A DNA stretch of 64,000 nt from Bradyrhizobium sp. CCBAU 51627 (GTDB lineage: Bacteria > Pseudomonadota > Alphaproteobacteria > Rhizobiales > Xanthobacteraceae): the NCBI RefSeq assembly GCF_028128765.1, contig NZ_LBJG01000092.1, positions 62,001 to 126,000 of the forward strand. Direction: 5' to 3'. Every line of letters starts with the position of its first letter. Positions within the stretch are counted from its first letter, which is position 1. The position numbers were made by a program, and so were the translations under genes. Under the pieces are notes generated by a model that had not been told where the DNA came from, searched no databases, and worked only from the letters and a program-made list of their open reading frames with translations. Positions 37,289 to 47,951 of this stretch are shown here, in pieces.

Positions 37289-37843
37289 ATGCTCGGAATT
37301 GGAAGTCAGTTGCCGCCGTTCGAAATCACAGGCGTGAAGCCCGGTTTTCAAGCGCAGGAAGAAGAAGGACAGAGTGCATTTGAGACGCTGACCGAAATGA
37401 GCTTTCCGGAAAAATGGAAGATCATCTTCTTCTATCCCAAGGACTTTACCTTCGTCTGCCCGACGGAGATCGCTGAGTTTGCCCGCCTTTCCAAGGAATT
37501 CGCTGACCGCGATGCGGTTGTACTGGGTGGTTCGACTGACAACGAGTTCTGCAAGCTCGCTTGGCGGCGCTCACATGTCGACCTGCACAATCTACCAATC
37601 TGGCAGTTTGCCGACACAAAGGGAATGCTCGTCGATGGTCTTGGTGTGCGTTCACCCGAAGGGGTTGCCTATCGTTACACCTTTATTGTTGACCCCCAAA
37701 ACACGATCCAGCACGTCTATGCGACGAATCTCAGCGTCGGGCGCAGTCCTAAGGACACACTCCGCGTTCTGGACGCACTGCAAACCGACCAGCTCTGTCC
37801 CTGCAACCGCGAAATCGGCGGCGAAACGTTGAAAGTTGCTTGA
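37289..37843 (+). CDS. ahpC: Peroxiredoxin AhpC
   Basis: Alkyl hydroperoxide reductase subunit C, 184 residues from the ATG at 37289 (MLGIGSQL), which has a GAGG binding site six bases upstream; an ATG at 37274 is in frame. The peroxidatic cysteine is in FTFVCPTEI, about residue 57, and a resolving cysteine lies in DQLCPCN near the C terminus. It reduces peroxides and peroxynitrite and is recycled by AhpD or a flavoprotein. It forms an operon with ahpD (6-base gap) behind a sigma-54 promoter, which suggests expression with nitrogenase and a role against oxidants in the nodule. Confidence 0.95.
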   Translation: MLGIGSQLPPFEITGVKPGFQAQEEEGQSAFETLTEMSFPEKWKIIFFYPKDFTFVCPTEIAEFARLSKEFADRDAVVLGGSTDNEFCKLAWRRSHVDLHNLPIWQFADTKGMLVDGLGVRSPEGVAYRYTFIVDPQNTIQHVYATNLSVGRSPKDTLRVLDALQTDQLCPCNREIGGETLKVA

Positions 37844-37849
37844 CGCCGC

Positions 37850-38398
37850 ATGTCGTCGATCGAACAAATATACGACAGGATTCCCGACTTCGCGGAGGAT
37901 GTCAGGCTTAACTTGACCTCCTTGGTGGCCGATGAGACGCTTTCGCCGCAACGAAAATACGGGGTGCTGTTGGCGAGCGCCATTGCCACCCGCAATTCAG
38001 CTCTGATTGCCGCGGTCGAATCGGCAGCCGCCGCCGTGATGACATCTGTAGCGATCGCTGCAGCGAAAGCCGCGGCGGCTCTAGTGGTAATGAACAACGT
38101 CTACTACCGCTTCGCTCACCTCGCTTCCAACCCGGAATACAAGACGATGCCGCCGCGGCTGCGTATGGACGTGAGCGCCAATCCCGGCGTGGACAAGGTC
38201 GATTTCGAGCTGTGGTCGCTTGCTGTCTCCTCCATAAACGGCTGCGGTGTCTGCATCGATGCCCATGAGAAGACACTGAGAGCCGCGGGCGTCAATTCGG
38301 AAGCGATCCAGACCGCCGTGCGCTTTGCTGCGATCATACAGTCAGTGGCGATCGCAATCGAGGCCGCTGGGCCTGTCTCCCCTCAGGCGGGAGACTGA
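37850..38398 (+). CDS. ahpD: Alkylhydroperoxidase AhpD
   Basis: 182-residue AhpD/carboxymuconolactone decarboxylase-like protein. The redox-active motif [10 protein letters not shown] lies near residue 126, with the Cys-x-x-Cys and His expected for AhpD. It reduces AhpC. It directly follows ahpC and converges on fixX, 228 bases away. Confidence 0.95.
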   Translation: MSSIEQIYDRIPDFAEDVRLNLTSLVADETLSPQRKYGVLLASAIATRNSALIAAVESAAAAVMTSVAIAAAKAAAALVVMNNVYYRFAHLASNPEYKTMPPRLRMDVSANPGVDKVDFELWSLAVSSINGCGVCIDAHEKTLRAAGVNSEAIQTAVRFAAIIQSVAIAIEAAGPVSPQAGD

Positions 38399-38626
38399 TC
38401 TTTCCTCTGCCATCCGCTCCAGGGCACTGTGGCGCTACTCAGTGGCGCCACAACCAGCCCTTTGCGGCTTCCGAACGAGTGTGATATCTGCAAGTCATGC
38501 CTTGCGCAGCGTCCCCATGACGTGTCTTGCTCGAATACCCGGCGCCATCCAACTGACGGTGAACGCGCCACGGATACAGTGAGATTACGCCTAACGTTGG
38601 TCCCACCACTGCCCGGCGTCCCTTCA

Positions 38627-38923
38627 TCAGCCAAACTTGAACAGAACGCCATATCCGCCGCGCGGATGGCTCCATTGGATGTCGCCGGTCGGCTCGGCGA
38701 TCACGCGGCAGGTACCGCACTCGATGCAGCCGTCAACTGCTATCTCGACTTGGCCGTCGTCGTTGAGCTCGTAGCATCGCGCCGGGCAGGCCTTCAAAAG
38801 TGCGAGGAGCTGCGGCGATGGCGTCTTGTGCGCACGGATCCTGACGTGAGGGTGACCGACGTCGACAAGATAACGGTTGTAATACAGCTTGTCTTCGACG
38901 CGCACCGAGGGTTCGACATTCAT
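38627..38923 (-). CDS. fixX: Ferredoxin-like protein FixX
   Basis: 98 residues from the ATG at 38923, with GGAACG upstream; an ATG at 38938 is also in frame. Ferredoxin-type cysteines lie in KACPARCY and DGCIECGTC. FixX pairs with FixABC in the electron-bifurcating complex that sends electrons to nitrogenase. Last gene of fixBCX; the gap to fixC is 38 bases. Confidence 0.95.
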   Translation of the reverse strand: MNVEPSVRVEDKLYYNRYLVDVGHPHVRIRAHKTPSPQLLALLKACPARCYELNDDGQVEIAVDGCIECGTCRVIAEPTGDIQWSHPRGGYGVLFKFG

Positions 38924-38961
38924 GCTTTTGCGTTCCATTGTTGGGCTTCACACTGTTGCGC

Positions 38962-40269
38962 TCAGCGCCAGGCCCTGGCAAGACGACAAGCATCGCCGAC
39001 CAGACCTGACCATGACCGCGCCTTGACAAAGGATTTCAGGCTCGCCTTCTCCTTCTCAGCCTTTGGCGTACCATCGACGCGCACAAAGTTCTGCATCGCC
39101 TTGGAGATGAGCTGCGGATAGGTGAGAAAGAAATTTTGGGAGTGGGTATGCATGAGGGGTGGCAAATCCTTGTATTTCTTCAGATCTTTGATGACGAAAG
39201 AGTCGTCCAGCATCTTCTTGTAGATTGACAGATTTGCTGCAGTCATCGGTTCACCGCGCGATTTGATCAGACCGATCGCTTCGGCGGCGATACGGCCGGA
39301 GGTCATCGCGAGATTTGAGCCCTCACGATGAATGGCATTATTAAGTTGGGCCGCATCGCCCACTACGACCCAGCCTTCCCCATAAAGCTGCGGGATAGAT
39401 TTGTAACCGCCTTCGGGAATGAGATGCGCCGAATATTCCTTTACTTCCGACCCTGCTATCAGGGGCGCCACAGAGGGGTGCCTCTTGAATTGATCGAGCA
39501 GGCCGTACGGCGTTTGACCCGTGCGCTGGAAGTCGGCGACGAGACAACCGATGCCAAGCGAAATGCACTCTTTGTTGGCGTAGATGAAACCCATCCCAGT
39601 CATGCCGCGGGAAATCGTACCGGCAGCCTCGATCACGGCGCCTTCATCGCCCTTGAGGTTGAAGCGCGCTTCAATGGTCTCACGAGGCAAGAAATGCATC
39701 TCCTTCACGGCAAGCGCAACGGTCTCGGGTGTCGGACGCGCGCGCAGGCCCGCACGCGTGCCGAGCAGGCCATTGACGCCTTCGGCCAGAACGACGACGT
39801 CGGCATGTATTTCCCCGTCTTGGCGATCTGTACGAACACCGACGATCCTTTTACGGTCGTCTTGCACGAGCTCTGTGACGGTCGTCTCGCACAGCACGAT
39901 CGCGCCAGCCTCCCGCACCTTGGAAGAAAGCCATTTGTCGAACTGGGCACGTATAATCGTGTAGCGGTTCGGCCGCTCCTCGTTGAAGTCCTCCGAACGG
40001 TAGTGCATGCCGACGTGGGAACGATCGTCCATCATCCAGAACCGCTGTTCGATCACGTGACGTTCGAGCGGCGCCTCCTCTCGAAACTTGGGGACCAGCT
40101 TTTCCACCATGTCGGCATAGAGGATGGCCCCCTGCACATTCTTCGATCCGGGATATTCGCCCCGCTCGAGCTGCAGTACCTTCATACCGTGTTTGGCCAT
40201 CGTCAATGCCGCAGCGTTGCCGGCCATACCGGCTCCGACCACGATCGCATCGAATCTCTCTTCAATCAT
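38962..40269 (-). CDS. fixC: Electron transfer flavoprotein-quinone oxidoreductase FixC
   Basis: 435-residue FAD-dependent oxidoreductase of the ETF-QO family. The N-terminal dinucleotide-binding motif is [16 protein letters not shown] (residues about 8-23), with the conserved [19 protein letters not shown] block near residue 310. It accepts electrons from FixAB and works with FixX in the FixABCX complex. The start lies 11 bases after the fixB stop. Confidence 0.97.
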   Translation of the reverse strand: MIEERFDAIVVGAGMAGNAAALTMAKHGMKVLQLERGEYPGSKNVQGAILYADMVEKLVPKFREEAPLERHVIEQRFWMMDDRSHVGMHYRSEDFNEERPNRYTIIRAQFDKWLSSKVREAGAIVLCETTVTELVQDDRKRIVGVRTDRQDGEIHADVVVLAEGVNGLLGTRAGLRARPTPETVALAVKEMHFLPRETIEARFNLKGDEGAVIEAAGTISRGMTGMGFIYANKECISLGIGCLVADFQRTGQTPYGLLDQFKRHPSVAPLIAGSEVKEYSAHLIPEGGYKSIPQLYGEGWVVVGDAAQLNNAIHREGSNLAMTSGRIAAEAIGLIKSRGEPMTAANLSIYKKMLDDSFVIKDLKKYKDLPPLMHTHSQNFFLTYPQLISKAMQNFVRVDGTPKAEKEKASLKSFVKARSWSGLVGDACRLARAWR

Positions 40270-40280
40270 CCGTATCTCCT

Positions 40281-41390
40281 CTAGACCGCAATCCTAGCGC
40301 GCGAATCTGGCAAAAGCCGCGCGCGAAATGCGGCCGTCAGCGCCGGTAGCAATTGCATGGCATCACTGACGATCGCCAGGTGAGCGAAATCGAAGATCGG
40401 AGCGTTCTTGTCAGTATTGACAGCCACGATCAGATCCGCGCCCTCGACGCCAACTCGGTGCTGGATCGCACCGGAAATGCCCGCGGCAATATAGAGCTTC
40501 GGCCGGATAGTCTTGCCCGTCTGGCCGATTTGCCTGTCAGGCGTAACCCACCCTTTTTGCACGAGAGGACGCGAGCAGCCATATTCAGCGCCAAGCAAAG
40601 TTGCGAGCTCGCGCACCAACCGAAAATTCTCAGGCGATCCCAGCCCCAGCCCGCCCGCAACCACCACATCGGCATAGGCAAGATTGGACGTTTCTGCATC
40701 GCGGTCGGGTAGGAACGACAATACTTTTGTGACTATATCGTCTTCGACAAGGCCGAGCGGATGAACGATGATACGAGCGGCATCGCGCACAACACGTTCA
40801 GGCATCGGCATGACCCGCGGGCGGACAGTGGCCATCTGCGGACGATAATTCAAGGTATAGATTGTGCAGAGCAGCGAGCCGCCAAAGGTTGGACGCGTCG
40901 CCGCAAGCGAACCATCGGTGTCCACGTCCAGCGCGGTGCAATCGGCAGTGAGCCCCGTCGACAGAGTCGTCGCCACGGAACCTGCGAGATCGCGACCGAG
41001 CGTCGTCGCTCCCAACAGCAATATCTCGGGCTTGTAAGTGTTGACGAGTTCGGTAAGCGCTTTGGTATAGGATTCGTTGCGGTAATCCGACAAGACATTG
41101 TCGCTCACGAGATAGGCCAGATCGGCGCCATAGCAAAAGGCTTCAAGTGCTGCATTACGTGTGTGCTGCCCCTCCGGACCGATAACGACGGCGGCAAGAT
41201 TCACCTTTAGCTTGTCAGCAAGGCCGCGCCCCGCACCCATGAGCTCCCAGGAAACGGGATGCACTTGGCCACGCTCGAGCTCGACAAAGACCCAGACGTG
41301 TTTGTAGGACTTGAAGTGCTCCGGCAGTTCTTTTTTCGCTGCACCGCGGCCGGCCCCCGGTGGCATGGCCGTTCTGCTGACGTTGCTCAT
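40281..41390 (-). CDS. fixB: Electron transfer flavoprotein alpha subunit FixB
   Basis: 369-residue ETF alpha subunit. The C-terminal FAD-binding region is clear ([48 protein letters not shown]). It pairs with FixA, which is not in this window; in Bradyrhizobium fixA lies apart from fixBCX. The nearest upstream gene on this strand, nifW, is 0.9 kb away, and I found no clear -24/-12 promoter in the gap. Confidence 0.97.
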   Translation of the reverse strand: MSNVSRTAMPPGAGRGAAKKELPEHFKSYKHVWVFVELERGQVHPVSWELMGAGRGLADKLKVNLAAVVIGPEGQHTRNAALEAFCYGADLAYLVSDNVLSDYRNESYTKALTELVNTYKPEILLLGATTLGRDLAGSVATTLSTGLTADCTALDVDTDGSLAATRPTFGGSLLCTIYTLNYRPQMATVRPRVMPMPERVVRDAARIIVHPLGLVEDDIVTKVLSFLPDRDAETSNLAYADVVVAGGLGLGSPENFRLVRELATLLGAEYGCSRPLVQKGWVTPDRQIGQTGKTIRPKLYIAAGISGAIQHRVGVEGADLIVAVNTDKNAPIFDFAHLAIVSDAMQLLPALTAAFRARLLPDSRARIAV

Positions 41391-42293
41391 GGTCTAAATT
41401 CCTCTCAACGATAGGCGCGCCCGCGCCACGGGTTGCTTCTTCGCTCTCGTTAACTGAAGTTTACTCTTGGTCAGCAAGTGGCTGGCTGCTCTGCCCGCTT
41501 GCGTGCTCGCATCGGTCGCACAACAACACGCGTCGTCGCAATAGACGTACCCGTTCGGCCGGATTTGGAGAGATCTTGCAAACGGAACCCTTGCGCGCCA
41601 GGTTCGACGAGCGCCACCGCAGCAGGCCAGGACGCCGTGCTGATTCTAACCGGCCGGTCCCAGGCCTGGTTGATGAGCCCGCTCGCCGCGCCTCCAGCGC
41701 TAGCAGTCCGTATGGGCCGATGCTACCGCTCTTCGTGGCGTAGTTTCTATCCGCCATGAGATGGAGACAGATCTGAGCGGAATCGGGAGTCGATTTCATG
41801 CGGATGCTGTTGTGCATACCCGCGACAGGAGTAGCGCGAAAGGGACACTTAATCATTGACTACCATCTCACCGTCGCTACGAAACTGCGACCGCGTCAGA
41901 GACCGTTGCGAAGGGACCTGCCGGAATCGTGCGCCTCGATACAATGGCGCAGGGCGGCTTGGCAGGTAGTAAAAGCAGCATCATGGCTCCTCCATCAAAG
42001 TCATCGCGGACGCTACCATTTGTCAGCATCGATGACCGGATCAGCGGGACATCAGGCAAGTGTCGTACCAGTTGCAAAGACGGTTGAAAGTCGGTGGGAA
42101 GTAATGGCTTGCGCGACACTTCAAACAGCTGCTGATATCGTAGTCACGAACAAAACAATTCAGACATGGGCGGGAATACGACAGTCGTTGGTGGGGTTAT
42201 GGCCGCAGAGACTTGCCCCCAAGAATAGAAAGCTCGCATTAACGGAGCGCCTCGGCTCCGTCGGGCAGACTTCGCTTACAGTGGAACGCTAGG
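41391..42293. other. 0.9-kb stretch between nifW and fixB without a recognisable gene
   Basis: The plus-strand frame 41798-42292 (164 codons) has no recognisable features. No exact -24/-12 or TGT-N10-ACA sequence found, although fixBCX must be transcribed from here or from nifW. Confidence 0.4.
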
Positions 42294-42635
42294 TCACTTC
42301 AACTCGCTCAAGGGGACAAAGGCCGCAGGCTTCCTAGAGTCTGCGACGGCATCCTTCATAACCTTGAACACTCGCTCCTGGATCGGTGACGATGCCACGA
42401 AATCTGCATAGGCCTGCTCCAACATGGCCTTGCATCGAGCTCTGATTTCCGACTCTGCGGCACCAGAAAATTGCTCTTGGGCGAAGTATTGTCCCATGCG
42501 CTTTAAAATGTGAAGGCGCGCGACATCCACGATCTTGGGGTCGTACTCGACCCCAAGCAGCAAAAAGAAATCCTCGGCCGATGAGGCCTTGCCGAGTCGT
42601 TCCAGGATACCCGCTCCTGGGGATGAGTTGGTCAT
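42294..42635 (-). CDS. nifW: Nitrogenase-stabilising protein NifW
   Basis: 113-residue NifW, matching the family from ILERLGKASSAEDFFLLLGVEYDP to the C-terminal block QERVFKVMKDAVADS. NifW interacts with the MoFe protein and protects it from oxygen damage. The Bradyrhizobium order nifH-nifQ-nifW-fixBCX is kept here, though with large gaps. Confidence 0.95.
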   Translation of the reverse strand: MTNSSPGAGILERLGKASSAEDFFLLLGVEYDPKIVDVARLHILKRMGQYFAQEQFSGAAESEIRARCKAMLEQAYADFVASSPIQERVFKVMKDAVADSRKPAAFVPLSELK

Positions 42636-43516
42636 CGAACATTCTCCTTCGGATTAGCTCTGAACAGCGCCCACATTGAGCGGATCTGAAATACTAAAGC
42701 GACGCGCGCGCGGCTTTTGCGCTGGCTATCGGTCTATGAGAAATCGGTGACGGCGCGGAGGGAGTTCTCATCATTCACGGCGACCTCATGTTCGCACCCC
42801 GGGATATCCTAGTACTTACTTAACCCATTCCACACCGAGTCCTGATGACCACACAGCTTGGAGGCGGTCTGGATATCGCAGATTGGGATCACGTATTGAT
42901 CATGACCACCTTTGCTTCGACCGCCACGTCGGGACCGGTTTCCCGTGCGCGCGTACCAGCCCGTGATCGCGAGCGGAAGATCTGTTTCGATGATGGCGCG
43001 GATGGTAGCGATGTCTTTGTTGCCCATGGACCGCGTTCCGCCGCAGTCTTTGTGACTCCGCCCCACGCCGGCGGCCGCGCAATCGCCAGCTTCTCCTCGT
43101 CGGCGAACGTAACGCCACGTGCCTGCTGGCCATGGCGTAATGGCGTCTCGTTTACCGCGGTAGAGTTGGCGCACGGTTTTATCGGACCAAGCCGGTTTGG
43201 CGGCGGTGCTGGCGGCAACCACTCGGGAGCTCCTCATAGTTTGAACTGCCGACACTCCAGCAACCAGCATGCCAGCCGGTCATAACAGTCCAGCCATTGA
43301 AGAAGCTAACGCCCCTTTTTTCTGATCTTCTTCAGCCAATGGATTGTCGCAAATGCGACAGCGCTATGAAACGGAACGCGCCTCCCTACGACAGGTTCGT
43401 TGCGGCGCACCAGGATGTGAGAATTGTAGCGGAGCACTCGATCCTGCCGCCTTGAACACGTAGCCATCCGCTCGCATCCAAATGGCGTCACCCACGCCCT
43501 CCTCTCACCGGGCGGA
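42636..43516. other. Stretch between nifQ and nifW without a recognisable gene
   Basis: Several frames on both strands reach 110-160 codons but overlap. None shows a family signature; decayed sequence is likely. Confidence 0.4.
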
Positions 43517-44293
43517 CTACAAATCCGACGACGCTGTCTCGGATGAGGGTGCCGTTGCGGACTCTCCTGGCATTTCAAATACCCGGCCGCTGGCCACACC
43601 CGGCCAAGCTGTGGCCTGCAACAGCAAATCGCGCCGGCGCTCGGCCATCCGGCTCTCACCGCTTTCTTCGCCGAAGCAGATGTTGAAGTCGTCACATTGA
43701 GTGCACACGGGTGCCGTGCACATCCCAAGCCCTTCATTCTCGCAAAGCATGCGGTAGAAGAAGCGCTTCCAACGCATATTATTGACATTTCGCGCGGCGA
43801 GCGGCGCGAAATGCCGGCTCAGCAGCAGAGAGAGTTCGCCACGATTGCGCAAGCCAAGAGCTTCCCAGAGATGGTCCGGCTCAATGGCGCGGCGCGCGAT
43901 CATCGCGGCCAGCCAGCGGCCGATATCCCCTTCGGTCGAGCGTTGCTTGAGCAACAGATCGCGAACCATTGCGATCTCCTCGTCGTCTTCCCACCTGAAA
44001 GGCGAAGCCTGCTCCGCGCCCTTGATCTCGGTTGAGGAAAAGTACCGCTCCAGCAAGGCCGCCAATTCAACGCCGGATAGGCCAACCTTCTCAAGAAGGG
44101 AGCCACCGTCCATCGTGGCAGCGGCTAGGATAGACGCCAAAACATGACGATCGAAATTGCTATCGGTGGCGATATCGGCATCTGCAGGATGCCTACCGGT
44201 GAGCAAGCGGTAGGTCGTAATTCCCCTATGCGACTGGCTGTTGGCGTCAACAGCACAAGTAGCCACGAACGGAAAGACGTGCGGCTCGGACAT
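43517..44293 (-). CDS. nifQ: Molybdenum-delivery protein NifQ
   Basis: 258 residues from the ATG at 44293 (MSEPHVF). The C-terminal cysteine motif C-x4-C-x2-C-x5-C (CTAPVCTQCDDFNICFG) is intact and holds the iron-sulphur cluster through which NifQ supplies molybdenum to NifE/NifN or NifH for FeMo-cofactor. The RWLAAMIARR and MRWKRFFYR blocks are also family features. It lies 148 bases downstream of nifH with a strong stem-loop between. Confidence 0.95.
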   Translation of the reverse strand: MSEPHVFPFVATCAVDANSQSHRGITTYRLLTGRHPADADIATDSNFDRHVLASILAAATMDGGSLLEKVGLSGVELAALLERYFSSTEIKGAEQASPFRWEDDEEIAMVRDLLLKQRSTEGDIGRWLAAMIARRAIEPDHLWEALGLRNRGELSLLLSRHFAPLAARNVNNMRWKRFFYRMLCENEGLGMCTAPVCTQCDDFNICFGEESGESRMAERRRDLLLQATAWPGVASGRVFEMPGESATAPSSETASSDL

Positions 44294-44364
44294 AACTCTG
44301 TGGGTCTTCCCAATGCAAGCTTGGTCACGGCGCACCCTGGTGTTGGCGACCGTCGTTTGTCAGC

Positions 44365-44404
44365 ATGCCGGTCTCCCGGGACGGATGGTGAGGGAGACCG
44401 GCAT
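44365..44404 (-). terminator. Strong stem-loop between nifH and nifQ
   Basis: ATGCCGGTCTCCC and its exact complement GGGAGACCGGCAT form a 13-bp stem with a 14-base loop. It lies about 40 bases after the nifH stop. There is no U-run, so it may act as an mRNA 3'-end stabiliser or partial terminator separating abundant nifH mRNA from nifQ. Confidence 0.75.
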
Positions 44405-44441
44405 CTGTCGCGCGCCTTTACAAGGCCGCGACTCGCGACCT

Positions 44442-45461
<1,020 letters not shown>

Positions 45462-45486
45462 TCACTCAGTGTTGCTTCCGCTTATT

Positions 45487-45503
45487 AGCAACGGCCGTGC
45501 CAA
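45487..45503 (-). promoter_or_regulatory. Sigma-54 (-24/-12) promoter of nifH
   Basis: The minus strand reads TTGGCACGGCCGTTGCT, a perfect TGGCAC-N5-TTGCT promoter about 160 bases before the nifH start. Confidence 0.95.
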
Positions 45504-45602
45504 CGCTTGACCGCGTACCTTAAGCTTCTGATTACGTTTCCAAAAGCCAACCGGCTGGTGCGTGATCGTTGGCCGTTTTGGATCTAACAGAATCTGCGCG
45601 GC

Positions 45603-45618
45603 TGTCGGACATCGAACA
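45603..45618. promoter_or_regulatory. NifA binding site (UAS)
   Basis: TGTCGGACATCGAACA matches TGT-N10-ACA. It is 100 bases upstream of the nifH -24 element and also about 65 bases upstream of a rightward promoter candidate. Confidence 0.88.
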
Positions 45619-45680
45619 AACAACCACAAACATCAGCGCCAAAAAACCGAATTGACGGCACCTATTCCGATGTCTCAGTT

Positions 45681-45697
45681 GTGGAGCGGAACTTGCT
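45681..45697 (+). promoter_or_regulatory. Possible rightward sigma-54 promoter
   Basis: GTGGAGCGGAACTTGCT: GG and GC are ten bases apart. The -12 half is good, but the -24 half (TGGAGC) has two mismatches. It would serve the gene at 45902. Confidence 0.45.
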
Positions 45698-45901
45698 GCT
45701 CCTCTGATAAGAGGGGCGATTTGAGGATAATGAACATGTCGGTCGGGCTCGAAACCTGGCGGACCCGCGGCGAGGATTGCAACTACGGTACGGCGCCTGG
45801 TGCACTGATATTGGAGATGATCAGCAAGCATTTCAAATGGGCAGCCGGATGCAGCAGCGCCGTGCCACCCGTTCGTCTCACAACGCGTACATAGGTTTGC
45901 C

Positions 45902-46348
45902 GTGGCGACAATCATTTTCTATCAGAAGCCCGGCTGCGCCACGAATGCGCGTCAGATTCAAGCGTTTCAATCCGCGGGCCACGACGTGGTCGTCAAAGAC
46001 ATCTTGACGGAGCCATGGCATGCGGACGAATTGCGCAGCTTCTTCCGCAATATGCCCGTCGGCTCCTGGTTCAACCGAGCCGCGCCTCGTATCAAGTCAG
46101 GCGAAGTCAACCCCGATTCTGTCGATGCTGCAAACGCACTCGCACTGATGGCTGGCGATCCGCTCCTGATACGACGACCGCTGATTGAGGTTGACGCGGC
46201 ACGATGTGCCGGACTCGATCATGAGCTCGTGCTGTCGCTACTTGGCCGCAAGGCTCACGATGATCTCGAGGGATGCTTGCAAGAAGCAAACGGCACGTGT
46301 TGCCCGCAGACGCGAGGAAACGCTGCGCGTTTGCCATGCCAAAAATGA
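45902..46348 (+). CDS. Nitrogenase-associated ArsC/Spx-like protein
   Basis: 148 residues from a GTG start. The N terminus ATIIFYQKPGCATNARQIQ is the thioredoxin-fold start of ArsC/Spx-like proteins with one active-site cysteine. The MPVGSWFNRAAPRIKSGEV block is typical of the nitrogenase-associated subgroup found in nif clusters of many diazotrophs (TIGR01616 type). The biochemical role is not established. It is divergent from nifH and may share its NifA site. Confidence 0.85.
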   Translation: MATIIFYQKPGCATNARQIQAFQSAGHDVVVKDILTEPWHADELRSFFRNMPVGSWFNRAAPRIKSGEVNPDSVDAANALALMAGDPLLIRRPLIEVDAARCAGLDHELVLSLLGRKAHDDLEGCLQEANGTCCPQTRGNAARLPCQK

Positions 46349-46690
46349 CGTGCTCCACTTGCGGCTTGCACGGGTAGTAACAGAGTAGGCCTCTGCTGAG
46401 ACGGCCCGCGCAGATGCCTACTCCGTAGGGAGACATCGCCAATATTGCGCTTGAATGTCGCCCGTCCGCCTTAGCGACCCGTGAGAGGATTCGCGGCAGT
46501 CGGTGGCTTTATCACGCATGACTTCCGCGGCTTGGATTGATCAGAGCACCAAGCCGAGAGGCAGCTGCTTCGAGAGCCTCGGCTCAGACGACCTCTTGGA
46601 TACACTAACGATCAGAACAGATCACCACGCTTCGCCGGTGTGATCCTAATACAACTTACAGGCATGATTGCACTAACCGCCGCTCTCATT
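46349..46690. other. Stretch without a gene
   Basis: No convincing frame. It leads into the FixK-type box at 46691. Confidence 0.5.
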
Positions 46691-46704
46691 TTGATCGATA
46701 TCAA
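46691..46704. promoter_or_regulatory. FixK/FNR-type box upstream of the ompW gene
   Basis: TTGATCGATATCAA is a perfect match to TTGAT-N4-ATCAA. Its centre is about 80 bases before the ATG at 46777, which leaves room for a class II position at -40. Confidence 0.85.
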
Positions 46705-46776
46705 ATCCTCCGGCAGTCCCAATGTGTGACAGAGACCTTGCGCGGCATCTCGCGCGACTTTGGAATGGAGAATTCG

Positions 46777-47508
46777 ATGAGAGCAAGAACAGTTCTGGCG
46801 ATGGCATCGGTCCTCGCGCTAGCGACCCCGTGGGCCAGCAACTCGGCACGTAGTGCGGATCTGGATCCGGCGCCGGTCTACTATAAAGCGCCTCCAATTG
46901 AACCCCGCAACCCATGGATGATCCGCTTGCGCGTGCTCGGCGTTTTGCCGGATACCGCAGGCAGTTCGGTCAACGTTTCCGGGACGCCATCGCTCTCATC
47001 CCCAAGTTCTGGGCTTTCGATCAGCGATCAAGTCATACCAGAGCTGGACATCACCTATTTCTTCACAAACAACTTAGCTGCTGAACTCATTCTCGGCGTG
47101 ACTAGCCATCACATCAGCGGCAATGGCGCGCTCACTGGGCTCGATATCGGAAAAACCTGGCTGTTGCCGCCTACACTGACCCTGCAATATCACTTCACCG
47201 ATTTTGGGCCGCTTAAGCCTTATCTCGGCGCGGGCATCAACTACACTGTATTCTTCAACCAATCGGCAGCCAACACGTCGCTCGCCGGTCTTGCCGTCAC
47301 CGATCTACACCTCAGAAACCAATTCGGCGCTGCGATCCAATTCGGCTTCGATTACATGCTTGATCGTCACTGGGGCCTCAACTTTGACGTGAAGAAGCTG
47401 TGGCTCCGGCCGGAGTACTCGGCGACCATAAACAATGCGATTGCCGTTACCGGCCGCGCAAATATCGATCCATGGCTCGTCAGCGGCGGCGTCGCTTACA
47501 AGTTCTGA
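46777..47508 (+). CDS. ompW: OmpW family outer-membrane protein
   Basis: 243 residues from the ATG at 46777, with TGGAG six bases upstream. A signal peptide spans residues 1-26 or so (VLAMASVLALATPWASNSARS). The mature part is an eight-strand beta-barrel of the OmpW type: WMIRLRVLGVLPD near the start, PELDITYFFTNNLAAELILG, KPYLGAGINYTVFF, and the terminal GGVAYKF with C-terminal Phe. OmpW proteins pass small hydrophobic molecules across the outer membrane. The FixK/FNR box suggests expression at low oxygen. Confidence 0.92.
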   Translation: MRARTVLAMASVLALATPWASNSARSADLDPAPVYYKAPPIEPRNPWMIRLRVLGVLPDTAGSSVNVSGTPSLSSPSSGLSISDQVIPELDITYFFTNNLAAELILGVTSHHISGNGALTGLDIGKTWLLPPTLTLQYHFTDFGPLKPYLGAGINYTVFFNQSAANTSLAGLAVTDLHLRNQFGAAIQFGFDYMLDRHWGLNFDVKKLWLRPEYSATINNAIAVTGRANIDPWLVSGGVAYKF

Positions 47509-47951
47509 CGAGAGAACGGGGTCATAAAGGAGACTTCGTTTGATCAACTCGGACGCAGCGAGCTCATCGAGCGCATCTCCTACTCTCACCGCACTGTGGC
47601 AGGAAGCCGGCTGACGCGTCAACGACGCGTCAGCTCGCAAGAGAGGGACCCATTCGCAGCATTGCGCCCGCTGCGACTTACGGATCGCGCCGCACGTGAG
47701 TGACAGTACACAAACATCGACAAGGCATATGATCATATGCCTGTTTCGTCGCGCGATGCAACGGAGCCATTTCCCAGTGTTGGCTTTATAGAAACGGTAC
47801 GCCGCGCCAAGCTCAATGACGTGCTGTCAACGCACTCCTGAGCGCAAGGTGCCCGGTTAACCTCAGACGATCTGAGTTCCCAACGGCCGGCTCATGGACG
47901 AACAAACCGTTCATCCTTGCCAGCCAGGGCAAGTGGCCGCAAGCGACGCCT
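47509..47951. other. Stretch without a gene, with a 20-bp palindrome
   Basis: Between convergent ompW and the ferredoxin-like gene. Apart from the palindrome at 47723, nothing recognisable. Confidence 0.5.
47723..47742. repeat. Perfect 20-bp palindrome
   Basis: AGGCATATGATCATATGCCT is fully self-complementary with no loop. It could be an operator for a dimeric regulator or part of a terminator between convergent genes. Confidence 0.8.

Noticed and set aside
39328-40284. Plus-strand frame of 318 codons opposite fixC
   Set aside because: Antisense shadow of fixC; no independent features.
41800-41830. TGT...ACA pair that might be a NifA site for fixB
   Set aside because: Spacing is 11 bases instead of 10 and no -24/-12 promoter follows.
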